Source of the DNA: Armillaria gallica
Lineage: Eukaryota; Basidiomycota; Agaricomycetes; Agaricales; Physalacriaceae
Assembly (NCBI GenBank): GCA_037576215.1
Contig: JBANDB010000002.1
Coordinates: forward strand, 1,922,001-1,986,000
DNA: 64,000 nt
Direction of reading: 5' to 3'
This document shows, piece by piece, positions 34,869 to 46,312 of this stretch. The notes beneath the pieces were generated by a model. That model saw only the letters and a list, made by a program, of their open reading frames with translations, was not told the DNA's origin and did no database searches. The position numbers and the translations under genes were made by a program. The number at the start of each line of letters is the position of its first letter. Position 1 is the stretch's first letter.

Positions 34869-36028
34869 TTACCAATGTCCAAGGTCAATGACATCTCGGT
34901 CGAACCCAATTTCAGTCCAGGCATCTACACCCTCGACAGCAACACCATCAGGGCTAAGCCCGGCAAAGCCGACGCGCTCGTACACCTTCGATGCCGCAGG
35001 GTTGTTGTGGGCAACGTACAAGGCAACCTTGTCTTTGGTCATGAACAAACTACCAAAACACACTCAGCGACAACAAAATCAAGGAGGGTGAAACAATCAC
35101 TCACTGTTTACAAACTCGTCTAACGAGTCGTTCGGCACAACCTCGACGGCGGTAATCGGGATTTGTATACACCTTGGTTATTGTTGCAAGTGTATCGCTG
35201 TTACGGGTGAAGGCAACGATGGATGCGATGGAACTGCGGTCTTCTCCTTGCTGTCTGATGCGATGTACCCAGACTTGATTTTGACGCACGAGGAGAGTGG
35301 CTTCCTTCAGGGCTCCGGCATCATCGAGAACGAAGGGCTCCTGCGCGCAGATATGATATGAGCAACACTGCGCGTAGCGAGACGATGTCGAACATGCTTA
35401 CCGATTCACTAGCGAATCCATGACATAACTTGGCGATCTCCTCAATGTCACTAGGAACCGCGAGACGCAGTTCGTATGTGACTCCCGGCACCATGGTTGC
35501 TTGCCGGTATCGGAATGACATTTTGGTGCAGAAAGTCAATTTTGCGGCATAGTACGGCTGCGTTATGTGGTCGACGCCCGTGAGACTAGTCCACAGTTTT
35601 GTGAAATGCTGAGCGATGGCGTCGGGAGCGAATATCGAATAGACCCTGGGGACAGGGACAACCCTATAGAGTTCTTTGGCAAGGAGGGACATCGGCTGGT
35701 GAATGAATTCGAGGCTAAGGCTATTTGTAGGAAGGGTGGTACAGATGAAGATGGGGTATTTTCCTGTTTCCGTGGTCGTACATGACAGGATGAACTGCAC
35801 GCGAGGTTCGTGGTCGCAAGTGAAGTAGACGATCCACACCTGTCCTGGTTTGGGGGGCTGGCCTGATTGCTCGGCGGCTCGACACTTCAACGCGTGAGGG
35901 TATACGACGTTGAAGTTGGCCTCGTTGCTCTCAAGAGCAGGCGACACGTCGCGAAGAAGGTCGTCCGCAGAGGTGTAGACCTTGAGGAAGTCTTTGGGGG
36001 GAACAGTTCTGAGCGCGATGGAAGGCAT
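34869..36028 (-). CDS. GNAT-family N-acetyltransferase
   Basis: Putative acetyl-CoA-dependent acyltransferase. The start at 36028 (MPSIALRTVPPKDFLKVY) opens a long N-terminal region found in many fungal GNAT-like proteins, in which a first half reads FILSCTTTETGKYPIFICT, followed by the GNAT core: YELRLAVPSDIEEIAKLCHG, SIVAFTRNSDTLATITKVYT, and the acetyl-CoA binding loop NPDYRRRGCAERLVRRVC (Q/R-x-x-G-x-G/A form). The C-terminal strand carries ALYVAHNNPAASKVYERVGF, the usual motif B region. Introns are inferred at about 35337-35399 and 35062-35107. Substrate cannot be told from sequence. It is transcribed toward the PKA gene with 1.5 kb between the 3' ends. Confidence 0.85.
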
Positions 36029-39000
36029 GTATAGATGAGACTAATTGATGAATGGGATGGTTGGAGCTTTGTTGGGAATTGAGAATTGGGAGTTGTGATT
36101 TGGTGGTAGAGCCTTATATACATTTGGCAGATGCTGTAAATAGCAGCTGTTGATCCCCCGCCCATAGCACAGTGTCGCTCTCATCTAGGCGAGGGTCACC
36201 AGAAATGTGACGAATCTATCCCCGTAAACTGCTACCGTCCTTGGATCATCAGATCGAGATCCTAAAGCGTCTCAGACCCTCCTCTTGCAGGATGAATGGT
36301 AAATTTGTCTCCAGGAAACCACAGTGAGCCGCGGCTGTGGATCCTTTACTGAAACGTGATCCTGATCAAAGCGCGCACAAAGCAGCAGAGTAATTCGTAG
36401 TTTCCGCTTCAAGTGAGTCAAGGCAGCCGAAACATGGAGACAGGGCTTCATTTAGAAGGGATCTATTGCCCCGTACATTTCCTTGGTGAAATTGCGATGT
36501 TAAGTTGCGAGTCACCAGTGACCACTTGGGAGATAGTGCTGTTCCAATGTTGTACAAATTGGAAATGTCCTCAGAGCAGTATACGGAGTCATGCTTTCCG
36601 GAGAGTTCCAAGCACAGGACGAACAGCAGCCCAACATCGTAGTTGTGAATAAGTTTAAGCGTTGTGACTGTCACGGTTTTTGTGTCGGCACAGAGGACCC
36701 ATATTCGGACCTATACTCTCACGCTTGTTGTCCTTACCCTACCGAAGTTTTTTTTTTTTTTCCCCTGCGCTCAGGCTGTTTCCACGATTATCGTTGACTG
36801 AGGAGAAGAAAATCCGACTCCGATATTTCTGCTCACACCATAATTTTAGGAGATACGTTTTCATCACGTTGTGCATCAGCGCTTCGTCCAAGTGCCCAAG
36901 GCCATGCCAGGCGCCAGCTACCTGTGCGCTTGTAACAAAACAATTAGGTATTGGCGACGACCTCGGACAATCAGATACAGGCGTCTTGAAACATTAGTGT
37001 TGTCTTTCCTGCCTGCAAGCACCCCAATCTCCGAGGCAATTGATGTATGCATCCCAACTCGCTCGGCCGCAGCCTGGGTCGTTGTAAGACGCTTGAGTAC
37101 GGAATCCCGACTCCTTCTGTCCTATCAGAATCTCACGGAATACTCAATCAACCTGAACTCGGTTGATTTTGAAGTAAAAGCGCAGCGCGATTCCAGATCG
37201 CTATTCAATGAGGATTTTACGCCTTCTCAGGGACAGTTACTGTGTACCTGTAGCTTCTAGCACATAGTAATCCTTCGATGATCAGAAATGGTCTTGCCTG
37301 GACCCTTTTTCTTCGGCGTCTAAATCATCGGCGGTTAATCAGATTAAACGCCCTGCTTTTCTGTTGCTCCCCATCCTCGCCGACCTTTGGACTCCGATTC
37401 GAAGCCTACATCTTTTTCACAGGATTCTCTACACCATTTGCTCTATGGTATCTCCTGGAAGAGCGGAGGGACAATATTGCACTGGTTTTCTACCACCAGA
37501 AATAGCGTTCATCCTCTCGTGCACATAGGCTCACAACCGCCTCGTGCTAGGTCTCGTGTTCAAGCATCCGGTGGTACCGGAACATGTAACCGTTGCTCAA
37601 ATCGACTCAGCGAAGGCATGGGCTGTTTACCATGAAATCCCTTACACTAGACGTTATTTGGTGTTTTGATGAACGGCCGTGAAATTCCGAGTCCTAACGC
37701 TGTGCTGAAGTCATCCTCAAATTTGAGGAGGGCTCTCCTTGTCAATACAACATCTCTGCAGATCCGCAGCAGAAACGCCTTAGTTACTTCTTCTCAGGAA
37801 ACCATTATTCCACAGCAGTTACTTCGATGCACGTCGTAGCCCTACTGCAGTGGATGCAGAAACCATGCTGCGTACACTGGCCGCAGTAGCGCGACGCGAC
37901 CATCCGCGATGCCGCGACACAATCATTGCATCGTCGTGCGTCGCCGATATCGCTCAGGCTGCCAGTGGTACCATCTGAAGATCCATGTAACGAGTCATCA
38001 TACCTGACGACCGCAGCGCCTACACTCCGATTATTGTACGGCTGTGATCAACCGGATCATCTTCTAATATTAACAGTACAGGCGTGCAGCTGCGACGCTA
38101 GATCATACAGTAGTGGGGGCTACAACGCGTTTAACTTCATCTTCAAGCCATCTCCCATCCGTTGGTGCGTTTATACTATGGCTATTCACCATTGATTCTT
38201 TGAAAGGGCCCTCTTCACTCCTGATAAAACCATCACGTTGGTCGAAGAGGCCATCTTGATCTACAGTATGTATCTTGGCAGTCGTTTCTTTCTAACATAT
38301 TATACTATTTTTAGTCCCCGCGCTCTCACGACTGAAGAACATACAATACTTCTTACAACTTGCGTCCTGGAGACTCGGAACCGTACAGTGATGCCAAGAT
38401 TGAAGTCCCCACACAGACCGAATTTTACTATCTGTCATACGATCTTACGTGCCCAGATCAGCACTTCCAAAATATCATTACGACCTCACACATCAGGTTC
38501 GACACGTACGCAGCCGGTAGGTCGAGCATCATGTTCGTCAAAGCGTTGGTGTCACCGTGTGCCAGCGAAATACCACCGCCTTGGGCTCATACACAAATTA
38601 TTGACTCGCATTTTCATCATTAATGATTATTGTTTCACTTCAGAATACTTTCTCTTTCTAAATAACCTGTCCTCGCAGAGATTTTATCTCACCCCGGCTC
38701 GCATCAATATTCGATAGCAATGCGGAATGATCCTCCATCAAGGGCGCATCCAGTCTTGATGATCTACAACACAAGGGTGAGCGCCTATTCTGAGCGATTT
38801 TCTCATGATCATGGAGTTACATGCGACTTATTTCAACCTTAAATCTTAGGTCATTTCGGAGAGATCAGGACTGCGAGGCGGGTCAAGCGAGGCGATGACT
38901 TTTTCATGTGTACTTCACCATGCATGATACATTCTGTACACATATATGCAGGACCCGCTCTCAGGGCTGAAGCGTGTCAGAGAAACGCTGGGTCAGGTTC

Positions 39001-39368
39001 GTAATTGTTCACATCCGACAGTCCAAAAGATTGACCGTCTTGTGAAAGAGGACCCACTCTGACACCCTCTCTGAAATTTAGACGCACTTGTTTTCTATAG
39101 TTTCTTTCGTGAAGAATTAATGCATGCTGCAGCTGCATGCGAGTCTCATTGTAAAAGATAAAAAGGTCGCTAGATCGCGACGAATGGACATGCGCAATAT
39201 TCAAGATACCTATTTTTTTGAACTGTGGATAACTTGGTTTGGCCCACCGTTGCCTCAGGATCATGACATGCAGAGTCCGGTAAATTAGGAGCATACCTCA
39301 GATCTTGAGGAAGCGCCCAGTTGTATCATTATGCCAAGGTTCAACTTTTGATACCCTGATATAGCCAG
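36029..39368. other. gene-poor region with eroded reading frames
   Basis: About 3.3 kb with no gene I can support. Several frames of 80-160 codons (36871-37260, 37278-37505, 38238-38717, 38360-38623) give peptides such as RPGDSEPYSDAKIEVPTQTE that look protein-like for short spans but break off. They could be decayed genes or transposon remnants; no transposase, integrase, reverse transcriptase or terminal repeat was recognised. A T-run of 13 lies near 36750. Confidence 0.35.
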
Positions 39369-40393
39369 TTAAGACCCCGACAGTTCATCCTGTTGGATAT
39401 AAGGAAATGAAAGCATCAGAGTGCTACGAGTACAAGTCCCGGAAATGAAGAATTTAATAGCATAGGAAATTGCGGTAGACATGAAGCTCCCATCAAGGCT
39501 GAGAGACGAGCAGACGTACGAGGGTTCATGTGCCTTTCGTGTCAGTGACAGAGGCTTTAGAGGTATGAAAATCTGGGGACGCCTACATGTGAGAAAGGAA
39601 TCTAAAAGACGGGTTATCACTTCACCTGCCATATGCCCTCCATCAATATTCGTCCTCGGATTTTTCCGGACTTTATTGAATGCACCCTTGAACTCCATCA
39701 CCCAACGCTCCTTCCGTACAACTTGAGACAGCACCTCCGTTCTCCAGGTCGTATTCGTTGCACACAGGAACTCTTTGCTCTGAAGAGCAGCCAGATCTTC
39801 CCATTCGTGGAGAGCGAGATACCGCGGAGCTCCAGACCCTTCCGTCGTTTCCACGAGAGCAAATCTCCGAGAAGACAGCCATGAGGGGACTTTACTAAGA
39901 AGGGGAATGTGCTCCTTCGTGTACCAATCGTTAAATTGGGTTTCGCTCGTAACGGAGGGGGTCATCGCATTGATGACGAGATAATGGTTATAGTAAGGAT
40001 ACGTCAGCTTGACCGGGATGGATTCAATGCAAGGTTTGTATAGTCGACAAGCAACAAGATTGGACCCGATAAGTGAACTATGCTTATCCGACAGCCCTCT
40101 GAAATACGGAAGGGTCGACTGAGGTATCATTAGAACTGATAATGGACCATCGTCGATTTCAGAGTATAGAAAGGGATCCGGTACTTCAGGCTGCAGTACC
40201 GCGGCCGAAATCTCTGTTGGAGATTGTCAGCCTGGAATACGACTGCCAATAATAGACATTACTAACGTTCATAATCTATAGACGCTCGTTCAATCATTAT
40301 GAGGAGCATATAGTGCGGCTCCCCGTCCATCACGAGCAGAATTTTGAAGAATTTGGATCCTGGTCGAAGTGGTACAATGTCAGATTCGACCAT
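39369..40393 (-). CDS. dimeric alpha-beta-barrel (EthD/ABM-like) protein
   Basis: Small protein with the ferredoxin-like dimeric alpha/beta barrel seen in EthD and related oxygenase-like families; the specific reaction is unknown. I start it at the ATG at 40393 (MVESDIVPLRPGSKFF), remove an intron at 40214-40266, and read on through EVPDPFLYSEIDDGP, MIPQSTLPYFRGLSDKHSS, YYNHYLVINAMTPSV, ETQFNDWYTKEHIPLLSKV and RYLALHEWEDLAAL. The W-Y-x-x-E-H-I-P-L motif and LALHEW are the family marks. Conserved sequence fades after ERWVMEFKGAFNKV (about 39670); the remaining frame to the stop at 39369 may be read-through of an unrecognised intron, so the C-terminus is uncertain. An additional upstream exon cannot be excluded. 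The flanks on both sides are gene-poor. Confidence 0.65.
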
Positions 40394-41197
40394 CGATGGT
40401 GTGCCGGCGGCAAGCGATCATGCCTTCGGACCACTATAAGACAACATTAGAACATCGTAGATGGCATCTTACAGGAGTCAGGTGGATTGGGCGCTGCGTG
40501 GGACCAACTCAAACGCCACAGCTCAAAATATGCAGACATGAAAAATGAGCAAGTAAATCGCGTAAGATTTCCGACTTGTCCTTCAGTTATTGATCGCGGC
40601 TGGGCGTCAATTACTCAGACTGATGAGATCCACTAGAAGGACAGAAATGAAACCATCCTGTCGTTGCATTGAGGAAAAGTGATTTCTGACGAAAAACTAG
40701 TCATCGTACCGTATCATTTGTATCATCATGAAGTAGGCAATTAAGGAGATTGATTGCGCTGTTTCTCTTCATTGGTCCCGTCCTTGATAGAGTATACGGA
40801 TCACCAAATAACAACGTTCCCTGAGAGCGGGCTATAAAAACGGTATGGGCAAATGTCGTTAAATGTGGTATTTGAGATAACATTCATGGAAACCCAAACC
40901 AACGTTCTGGCGCAGCTAGCACCATGTATTTCCAGTAATGAGTGGAGGAAGTCGGGCCGTCCAATTGATCCGATGAAGAATGCTATCCTTGATGAACGAT
41001 AACGGTTGATGAGCAGAACGTATGGAGGACAACAAAAAGAAAACAATAATATGTTTCAGTATACGGGGCATAACCTGTAGCATTTCTTGAGAACAATTGG
41101 GATGATGGATGCAATGTTTGAGATAGAAAAGTAGTATCAATGTGAGGCGCATAAAAGCGATCTTTGATCAAGCAGTGAGCCCGGGCGCGAACAAGCA

Positions 41198-41372
41198 TGG
41201 AGGATAATAGACAGTGACCCGGGAGCTTCGCATCAAGGATGGACACGTTATATCTCACTCTGTACGGACGTCTTCCTGGTTCGAATTTGGTGGAGGGCAA
41301 TAGACAATGACCCGGTAGTTTCGCATCAAGGACGGACACTTTCTATCTCACTCTGTACGAAGATATTCCTGG
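41198..41372 (+). repeat. imperfect tandem duplication, unit about 93 bases
   Basis: Two adjacent copies, 41198-41290 and 41291-41372, share TTCGCATCAAGGA, TATCTCACTCTGTACG and the AATAGACA-TGACCCGG block, with scattered substitutions. There is no coding evidence; it is a local direct repeat. Confidence 0.8.
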
Positions 41373-41633
41373 GTATTCCTGGTACGTCGTCTCTCCAAGA
41401 CGCCGCTGGGAGGATGGGTTTCGGACCGATAATCAACCTGACAAAATGACTTTGATTGGAAGAAATTTCAGCAGATGGCGTCGAACCCATCATCCATGCA
41501 CATGTGAGCACTATACCTGCCTTCCCCTGCTTCCAAAATGCCGCAATGGGTTTCTGCGGTAGCGACTGAGGCAAAAGAAGCGCGCGAACTAAGTGAATGA
41601 CACTCCGGCTCCGATTTCGAATAGACACCAAGC

Positions 41634-42266
41634 CTATGCACCCTGCCGCATGGTATCCCGCTCGCCATCAGTTTGACCTCGCTCGAAAGCCGTAAACCAG
41701 AGTACCATCCCCAGTGGTTCAGGAAGAGCATACGTGCCATTTACGTGGAGACTTCCGGTATCAACTTGGACAGTCACAAACGCCGTCGGATCTGCAAAGA
41801 GTGGATCCCGAGCCATCAGAGAAGGGCATCCCCCCTAGACAGTCTGGAGCTGCACAGCTCCTCGCTCGTCGATGTAGCCGAAGGAGAGATATGTGTCTCG
41901 GAATATCTCAGACTGCCAAAGCGGTACATCTACAAATGGGAGGGTACTCGGGACCACATAAGGGTTTTGCATGTGGTAGTTGTATCGATAGCTTGGAGCC
42001 ACACACAGAACAGCAGAGAATAATTCTGGAGTCCTGGTCCTGGCGCTAGTACAAATTTGGGAATATTTGTTCATCCGAATGTGATTTGTTCCCGCGGTGT
42101 GTCCAAGGACAGGATACATACGTGATGTTGCAGTCAATAGGCATTCATTCATCCGAAGATACACCATTACGGAGTCGTAGGGTCCGGAATAAAAGTTGTT
42201 AATAGGATGATTACTCGCTGTGTGATATCCGTGAGGCGGTATCCTTGGCTGAACTCGGAACAACAT
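41634..42266 (-). pseudogene. possible broken gene, unknown family
   Basis: On the minus strand one frame stays open from 42266 through 41835, is interrupted by a single TAG after AVQLQTV, and continues in the same frame (GGCPSLMARDPLFADPTAF ... GSLHVNGTYALPEPLG) to a stop at 41634. Across the stop the composition stays protein-like: PYVVPSTLPFVDVPLWQSEI, RDTYLSFGYIDERG, MVLWFTAFERGQTDGERD. That is the pattern of a gene with one nonsense change, but no family, start or splice structure was recognised, so this may be chance. Confidence 0.25.
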
Positions 42267-43387
42267 ATAGCGCAGTATACCACAGCTGAAGCATGGATGT
42301 TATGCCCACACGGAACAAAAGATCCGCTATGGGAAGAGGAGATCCAAGGCGTCGCTGTACGAGCGGTGGTAATGCACCTATCCAGGAGTGAAGGGTCATA
42401 GTTACAAATGCCCACCGCGCCACGAATGCGGCCTCGTACTACGGGAGGAACTGGCGCACCTTTGGTGCACCTGTGGTATCAGCGAGAGAGGCAAGCGCAG
42501 ACAGGCGTAGAGTGCATTTTCACGGCTTGAAATTGGTGCCCTCGTAATACGAGAGTGATGGCACAGCATTCCCAAGGCTGCGTAGACCTGAATAGGTACC
42601 CATGTGGGTATATAGCACCTGCGCGTATTGATACAAAATTTCCACTTGTTTTACTTCAGATTGGATGAGCGTTCCCCGAAAGGTGTTGCATGAGACGTAG
42701 ATCGCGGGTTTATAAATGAGCGGCTTTACATGGCATCCATCTATGCCAATGCAGCTTGCTGCCTATCCCACAGGAGCATTTTTGTGACACTGAAAGCATG
42801 CACCACTTCGTCCGAGGGTCAAGACAGCGATCGTCAGCTATAGAAAAGGAAACGCGTCCATTTTAGCGTGGTCTAGAGGCTCTGTGCAATGGCTGCCGAC
42901 GACAAAGTACTTTAAACGACTTTCATAATTAAAAAAGATGACATTCACACATTGATAAGCGACATGTCCGCCCTGTCGCGAGTTCTTCGCCACTTATATA
43001 GCAAGAAGCCTCTGAATTCGTAGGCTCGTCGATGACATCTGCTGCTGCCATTCAGAATCAACCAATTCTTGTAAAACGTATACACATCACCAGGAATGAA
43101 AGGCTTGGTACCTTTTGTTCAACGAACGCCATCTGGACAGATAATAACGGTAATCGAAGAATGGCATATTCAACATGGAGGCCAATTCTGAGCCTATTAC
43201 GGAAATTTCAAAGTCTCACCCGACTGACTCCGCAGTTTATAAGCACGTGACTGTATTCTGACGTCATTATTGATACAGGACACTGCCTTTTTTGGAAGCT
43301 GTGCAGGTCGGGTACTTAAGACAAGCTGGGCGCAAGCCATGGTTTGATTTCTACTTTCATCTCATCAATCAACTAGTTTTTACAGCA

Positions 43388-44560
43388 ATGTCTTACGGCG
43401 GTGTATGTTTTTTTCGACTTGGTGCTGGAAAGGGTGCTAATCTCAACAGTACGGAGCACCTCCAGGAGCACCCCCTCCAGCAGGAGGATATGGTGGATAT
43501 GGCGCACCACCCCCAGCTGGACCGCTGCCCCCAGGCGGCGGATATGCGTACGGTGGAGGGTTTGCCCCCCCAGCAGGATCCCAGGGGCCTCCTCCCGGCG
43601 CCGATCCTCAGTGCGTAACTCTAGCAAGGAATCCATAACAAGTACCTGATTTCCGTCGTGTGCAGACTTTGGAACTGGTTCAGCGCCGTTGATACCGACA
43701 GATCAGGTGCCATTACAGCGAGTGAATTAGGTGCGTCTTCCAACTAGTTCAATCTGATTTAGTGACTGAAACACCACATTAGAGCGCGCCTTGATCAATG
43801 GCGATTGGACTCGTACGTCAACATCGGAGCTTCGTATCGCAGAGTTCTGTTTAACGGTTCTGCAGCTTTCGATTTGGATACTGTGAAGCTCTTGATGTCG
43901 ATATTCGTTCGTCCATGCATTCTAGAATGTTTCGTCTTGTTATCTTATCGTCGCTTCTCAGGACACTGATCGCAGCGGAACTATTGGATTCAACGAAGTA
44001 CGATCAGTCCCTCATTATTCAATGGGACTACAAATCTCACGTTCATCTTAGTTTGCCGGTCTCTGGAAATATATCAAGGTAAAGCGCGCCACAAATTCCC
44101 TAGATCTCCCCTTCCCTACACTTTCTTTCAGGACTGGCAGAATGTCTTCCGGCATTTTGACCGTGATCGTTCGGGGTCTATCGATGGAAATGAACTGCGA
44201 GATGCTCTGGCCCAATTCGGGTTCGTCGTTGTATTTCTCTTCGTTCCTATCTAACCTCGGCTCAAGGTACCGGCTATCTCCTCCCCTTCTCGACTTAGTT
44301 CAGAGGAAGTACGGTGAGTAGCTTGGTTGTAGAAATGCTGTGGAACGCTCTGACAGGTTTACCCTTTTGGGGAAGATATCAAAGCATCTTCAGCTGCCGG
44401 CCATGGACCACTCCCTGGTATCTCCTTCGATCGATTCGTTCGCGCCTGTGTTGTCGTGAAGCAACTCAGTGAGGCATTCGGCCGCCTGGACACTGATCGC
44501 GACGGATGGATCCAGATCAATTACGATCAGTTCATGCAGACGGTACTCAGTTTACCTTGA
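43388..44560 (+). CDS. penta-EF-hand calcium-binding protein (ALG-2/peflin/Pef1 type)
   Basis: Calcium sensor of the PEF family; homologues act at ER exit sites, in membrane repair and, in yeast Pef1, in budding and cation response. The first exon is tiny (MSYGG, 43388-43402) and the joined exons continue into a Gly/Pro/Tyr-rich N-terminus (YGAPPGAPPPAGGYGG) and then EF-hands: LWNWFSAVDTDRSGAITASE (EF1), LLMSIFDTDRSGTIGFNE, VFRHFDRDRSGSIDGNEL and LDTDRDGWIQINYDQFM. The D-x-D-x-S/D-G spacing is intact in these loops. About eight short introns are present, several cutting between helices. The Pro/Gly tail and domain count fit peflin/ALG-2 rather than calmodulin. Start choice is set by the MSYGG leader typical of the family; the stop is at 44558-44560. 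Confidence 0.9.
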
Positions 44561-45276
44561 AGATTCAAAGAGAAGACCAAAGCAGGAGTCTACGATTTTT
44601 ATAGCGGCTATTAGCCAAGATCTAAATTTATAAACTTTGTCTTAACAATATGTACACTTCATGTCGTCCGTTTACCTTCTGTGCCAAAGCCTATGTAATA
44701 AATTAAGAAAACAAGTGTGACAATGCGTAATGTTATTGAAGTCACGTAAGACGCACTGAAGAGGTCGGGTGCATTGCCTGGTTTGGACCTTCGTAAGACA
44801 TAAGGAGGGGGGAACGATGTTGCTTACGAAGGAATCAAATAAGGCCTGAAAGTAGAATTTTCTTGCTCCCTGCGGGGTAAATGTTGCGAGATTTAGGCAG
44901 CACAAGGCTTAAACCATCCCTTGTTGCGTATGAAGTATTTGTAAGTGTAAGGCGTCCTCCGCAATGCGTCCACACAGGAAACGGCAGTAGTTGAAAAAGC
45001 AGGATGATAGGAAACATACAGTTGTAGGCCTACTACAAGCAGCGTAACAAGGCCATCAATTGGAGTGGAAAATAACGGGCTGGGTAAATGGCCTTTGGAC
45101 AAACGAACATAGAGTAACCGAGATTGTTCGCGCATCCATACCAAGTCCATGCAGCCGGAATAAGAAAAGTCTGGAAAGACTGCGAGAACAGTGAGCGACC
45201 GCAATGAACACCGCCTGTTCTTGACCAGCAGTCGCTAACTTCAAATCCACAATGGAAGGTACTACACAAAAAATGT
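44561..45276. other. intergenic between the PEF gene and the KD-protein cluster
   Basis: No supported gene. Minus-strand frames at 44835-45017 and 44893-45204 have hydrophobic starts but no family resemblance. The region ends at the decayed third copy of the Lys/Asp-rich gene. Confidence 0.4.
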
Positions 45277-45399
45277 GGAGGTATATATACATGCAAAGTC
45301 TTGCAAAAGTTCGTTGTGACCGCGAATAAGAAATCCCGTTCGACTTAGTACCCAGTGTAGTGGGCGTTCTAGCAAGAAGAGTCGTAGTAGATCTTGTCT
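45277..45399 (-). pseudogene. decayed 3' fragment of a third Lys/Asp-rich secreted protein gene
   Basis: Read on the minus strand, this stretch matches the last coding bases and 3' UTR of the intact copies. The intact end DKKYYDTSAWNAHYGW corresponds here to DKIYYDSSC, a stop, then NAHYTGY. Downstream, CGAACGGGATTTCTTATTCG and CACAACGAAC-TTTG line up with the intact 3' UTR, and the match ends at TATACCTCC. Only the tail of the gene is left; the upstream part was not found. Confidence 0.7.
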
Positions 45400-45536
45400 G
45401 ATATGCACGGCTAACTTCAAAAGTTCAGAGTGAAGGATCGACGTCCTAATTGCATCGGAAGTATACAATACTATGCAGACAGACTGTTACAAATGTCCAT
45501 TGTCACAACACATAGGCATAAGAATATCCGTCGGTT

Positions 45537-46198
45537 TTACCATCCGTAGTGGGCGTTCCAGGCAGAAGTGTCGTAGTACTTCTTGTCATCATCCTTCTTG
45601 TCATCTTTGTGGTCTTTGTCATCCTTGTGGTCTTTATCATCCTTGCCATAATCACAATCATCCTTCCAGGTGTTGACGTCGATGATCTCGACAAACAGCT
45701 CGCAGATGAACTTGTCATCCTTCTCATCACGCGAGTAGGCTAGAAGAAAAAGGAATTAGATGATTCAGGAGCAGGAGTAAACATCAGACGTACCCTGGCA
45801 AGAGTTACACTTGTCATCCTTCTCGCAGAAGCTCTTGCACTCTGAGGAGAAAATGTCGGCGACATGGACAACGGTGAAGAGATGCGCTTACCGATCTCGA
45901 AGGTGATCTTGTCGACTTCCTTGTGGTCATAGGGAGTGTACTTGCCCTTGTTCCACCCCTTGAAATCATTGTTGTGCTCGAACACCGGCGTCCAAGTGCA
46001 GTCGCCACGACCATTGTCCTTGTTGTCGTAGTCCTTGCCGTAGTCTTTGTTGTCATAGTCCTTCTTGCTATCGTCTTTGTGATCATCCTTGTTGTTGTAG
46101 TCCACACCGCCGTAGGAACCGTCCCGAGACTGAACGGAAGCGGAGAGGGCGGGGACCGCGAGGGCAAGAGGGAGGAGAGCGGCAACTGAGAAGCGCAT
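45537..46198 (-). CDS. secreted Lys/Asp-rich cysteine protein, left copy
   Basis: Unknown family. Three exons, mirror image of the right copy, encode 185 residues: a signal peptide (MRFSVAALLPLALAVPALSA), a first hydrophilic repeat region (YNNKDDHKDDSKKDYDNKD and similar), a cysteine-bearing middle part (GDCTWTPVFEHNNDFKGW, ECKSFCEKDDKCNSCQ, FICELFVEIIDVNTWKDDC), a second KDD/KDH repeat block, and the end SAWNAHYGW. Seven cysteines follow the signal peptide, so one may be unpaired. There is no membrane helix other than the signal. Because the arms are identical, this gene makes the same protein as the one at 47761. Its start lies about 1.56 kb from the start of the other copy and transcription runs away from it. 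Secretion is a firm inference; the role (wall, effector-like, metal or polyanion binding) is not known. Confidence 0.88.
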
Positions 46199-46280
46199 CG
46201 TGAAGGAATAGGCTGGAAGTAGGAAGTAGATAGACGAGGATGAGGTGGTTGTCTGAAGAATCTTGGAGATTTGAGAGCCG

Positions 46281-46287
46281 TTTTATA
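46281..46287 (-). promoter_or_regulatory. TATA box of the left Lys/Asp-rich gene
   Basis: TATAAAA on the minus strand, 83-89 bases upstream of the start codon at 46198, followed by a pyrimidine-rich leader. The same element and spacing occur in the right arm. Confidence 0.65.
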
Positions 46288-46312
46288 TTTCTTCGAAGGT
46301 CAGAAAGTCCCT

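Larger units (their letters stand above)
40394..43387. other. gene-poor region before the penta-EF-hand gene
   Basis: About 3 kb. It contains an imperfect tandem duplication at 41198-41372 and a minus-strand frame interrupted by a stop at 41634-42266, both listed separately. The 43000-43387 part lies just upstream of the PEF gene and presumably includes its promoter. No intact gene is seen. Confidence 0.4.
45459..46312 (-). repeat. left arm of a large inverted duplication
   Basis: About 854 bases, the reverse complement of 47648-48502. Gene body, both introns, promoter with TATA box and 5' leader appear identical between arms; differences are confined to the 3' UTR end. Weaker homology continues inward: 46747-46837 matches the reverse complement of 47471-47558. 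Confidence 0.93.

Noticed and set aside
36871..37505. Copia-type retrotransposon remnant
   Set aside because: Short peptides hinted at it, but no integrase, protease, reverse transcriptase motif or terminal repeat could be identified.
45923..46189. Hydrophobic frame opposite the left Lys/Asp-rich gene (and its mirror at 47770-48036)
   Set aside because: The Val/Ile-rich peptide is the antisense of Asp/Asn/Lys codons in the real gene, a compositional shadow.
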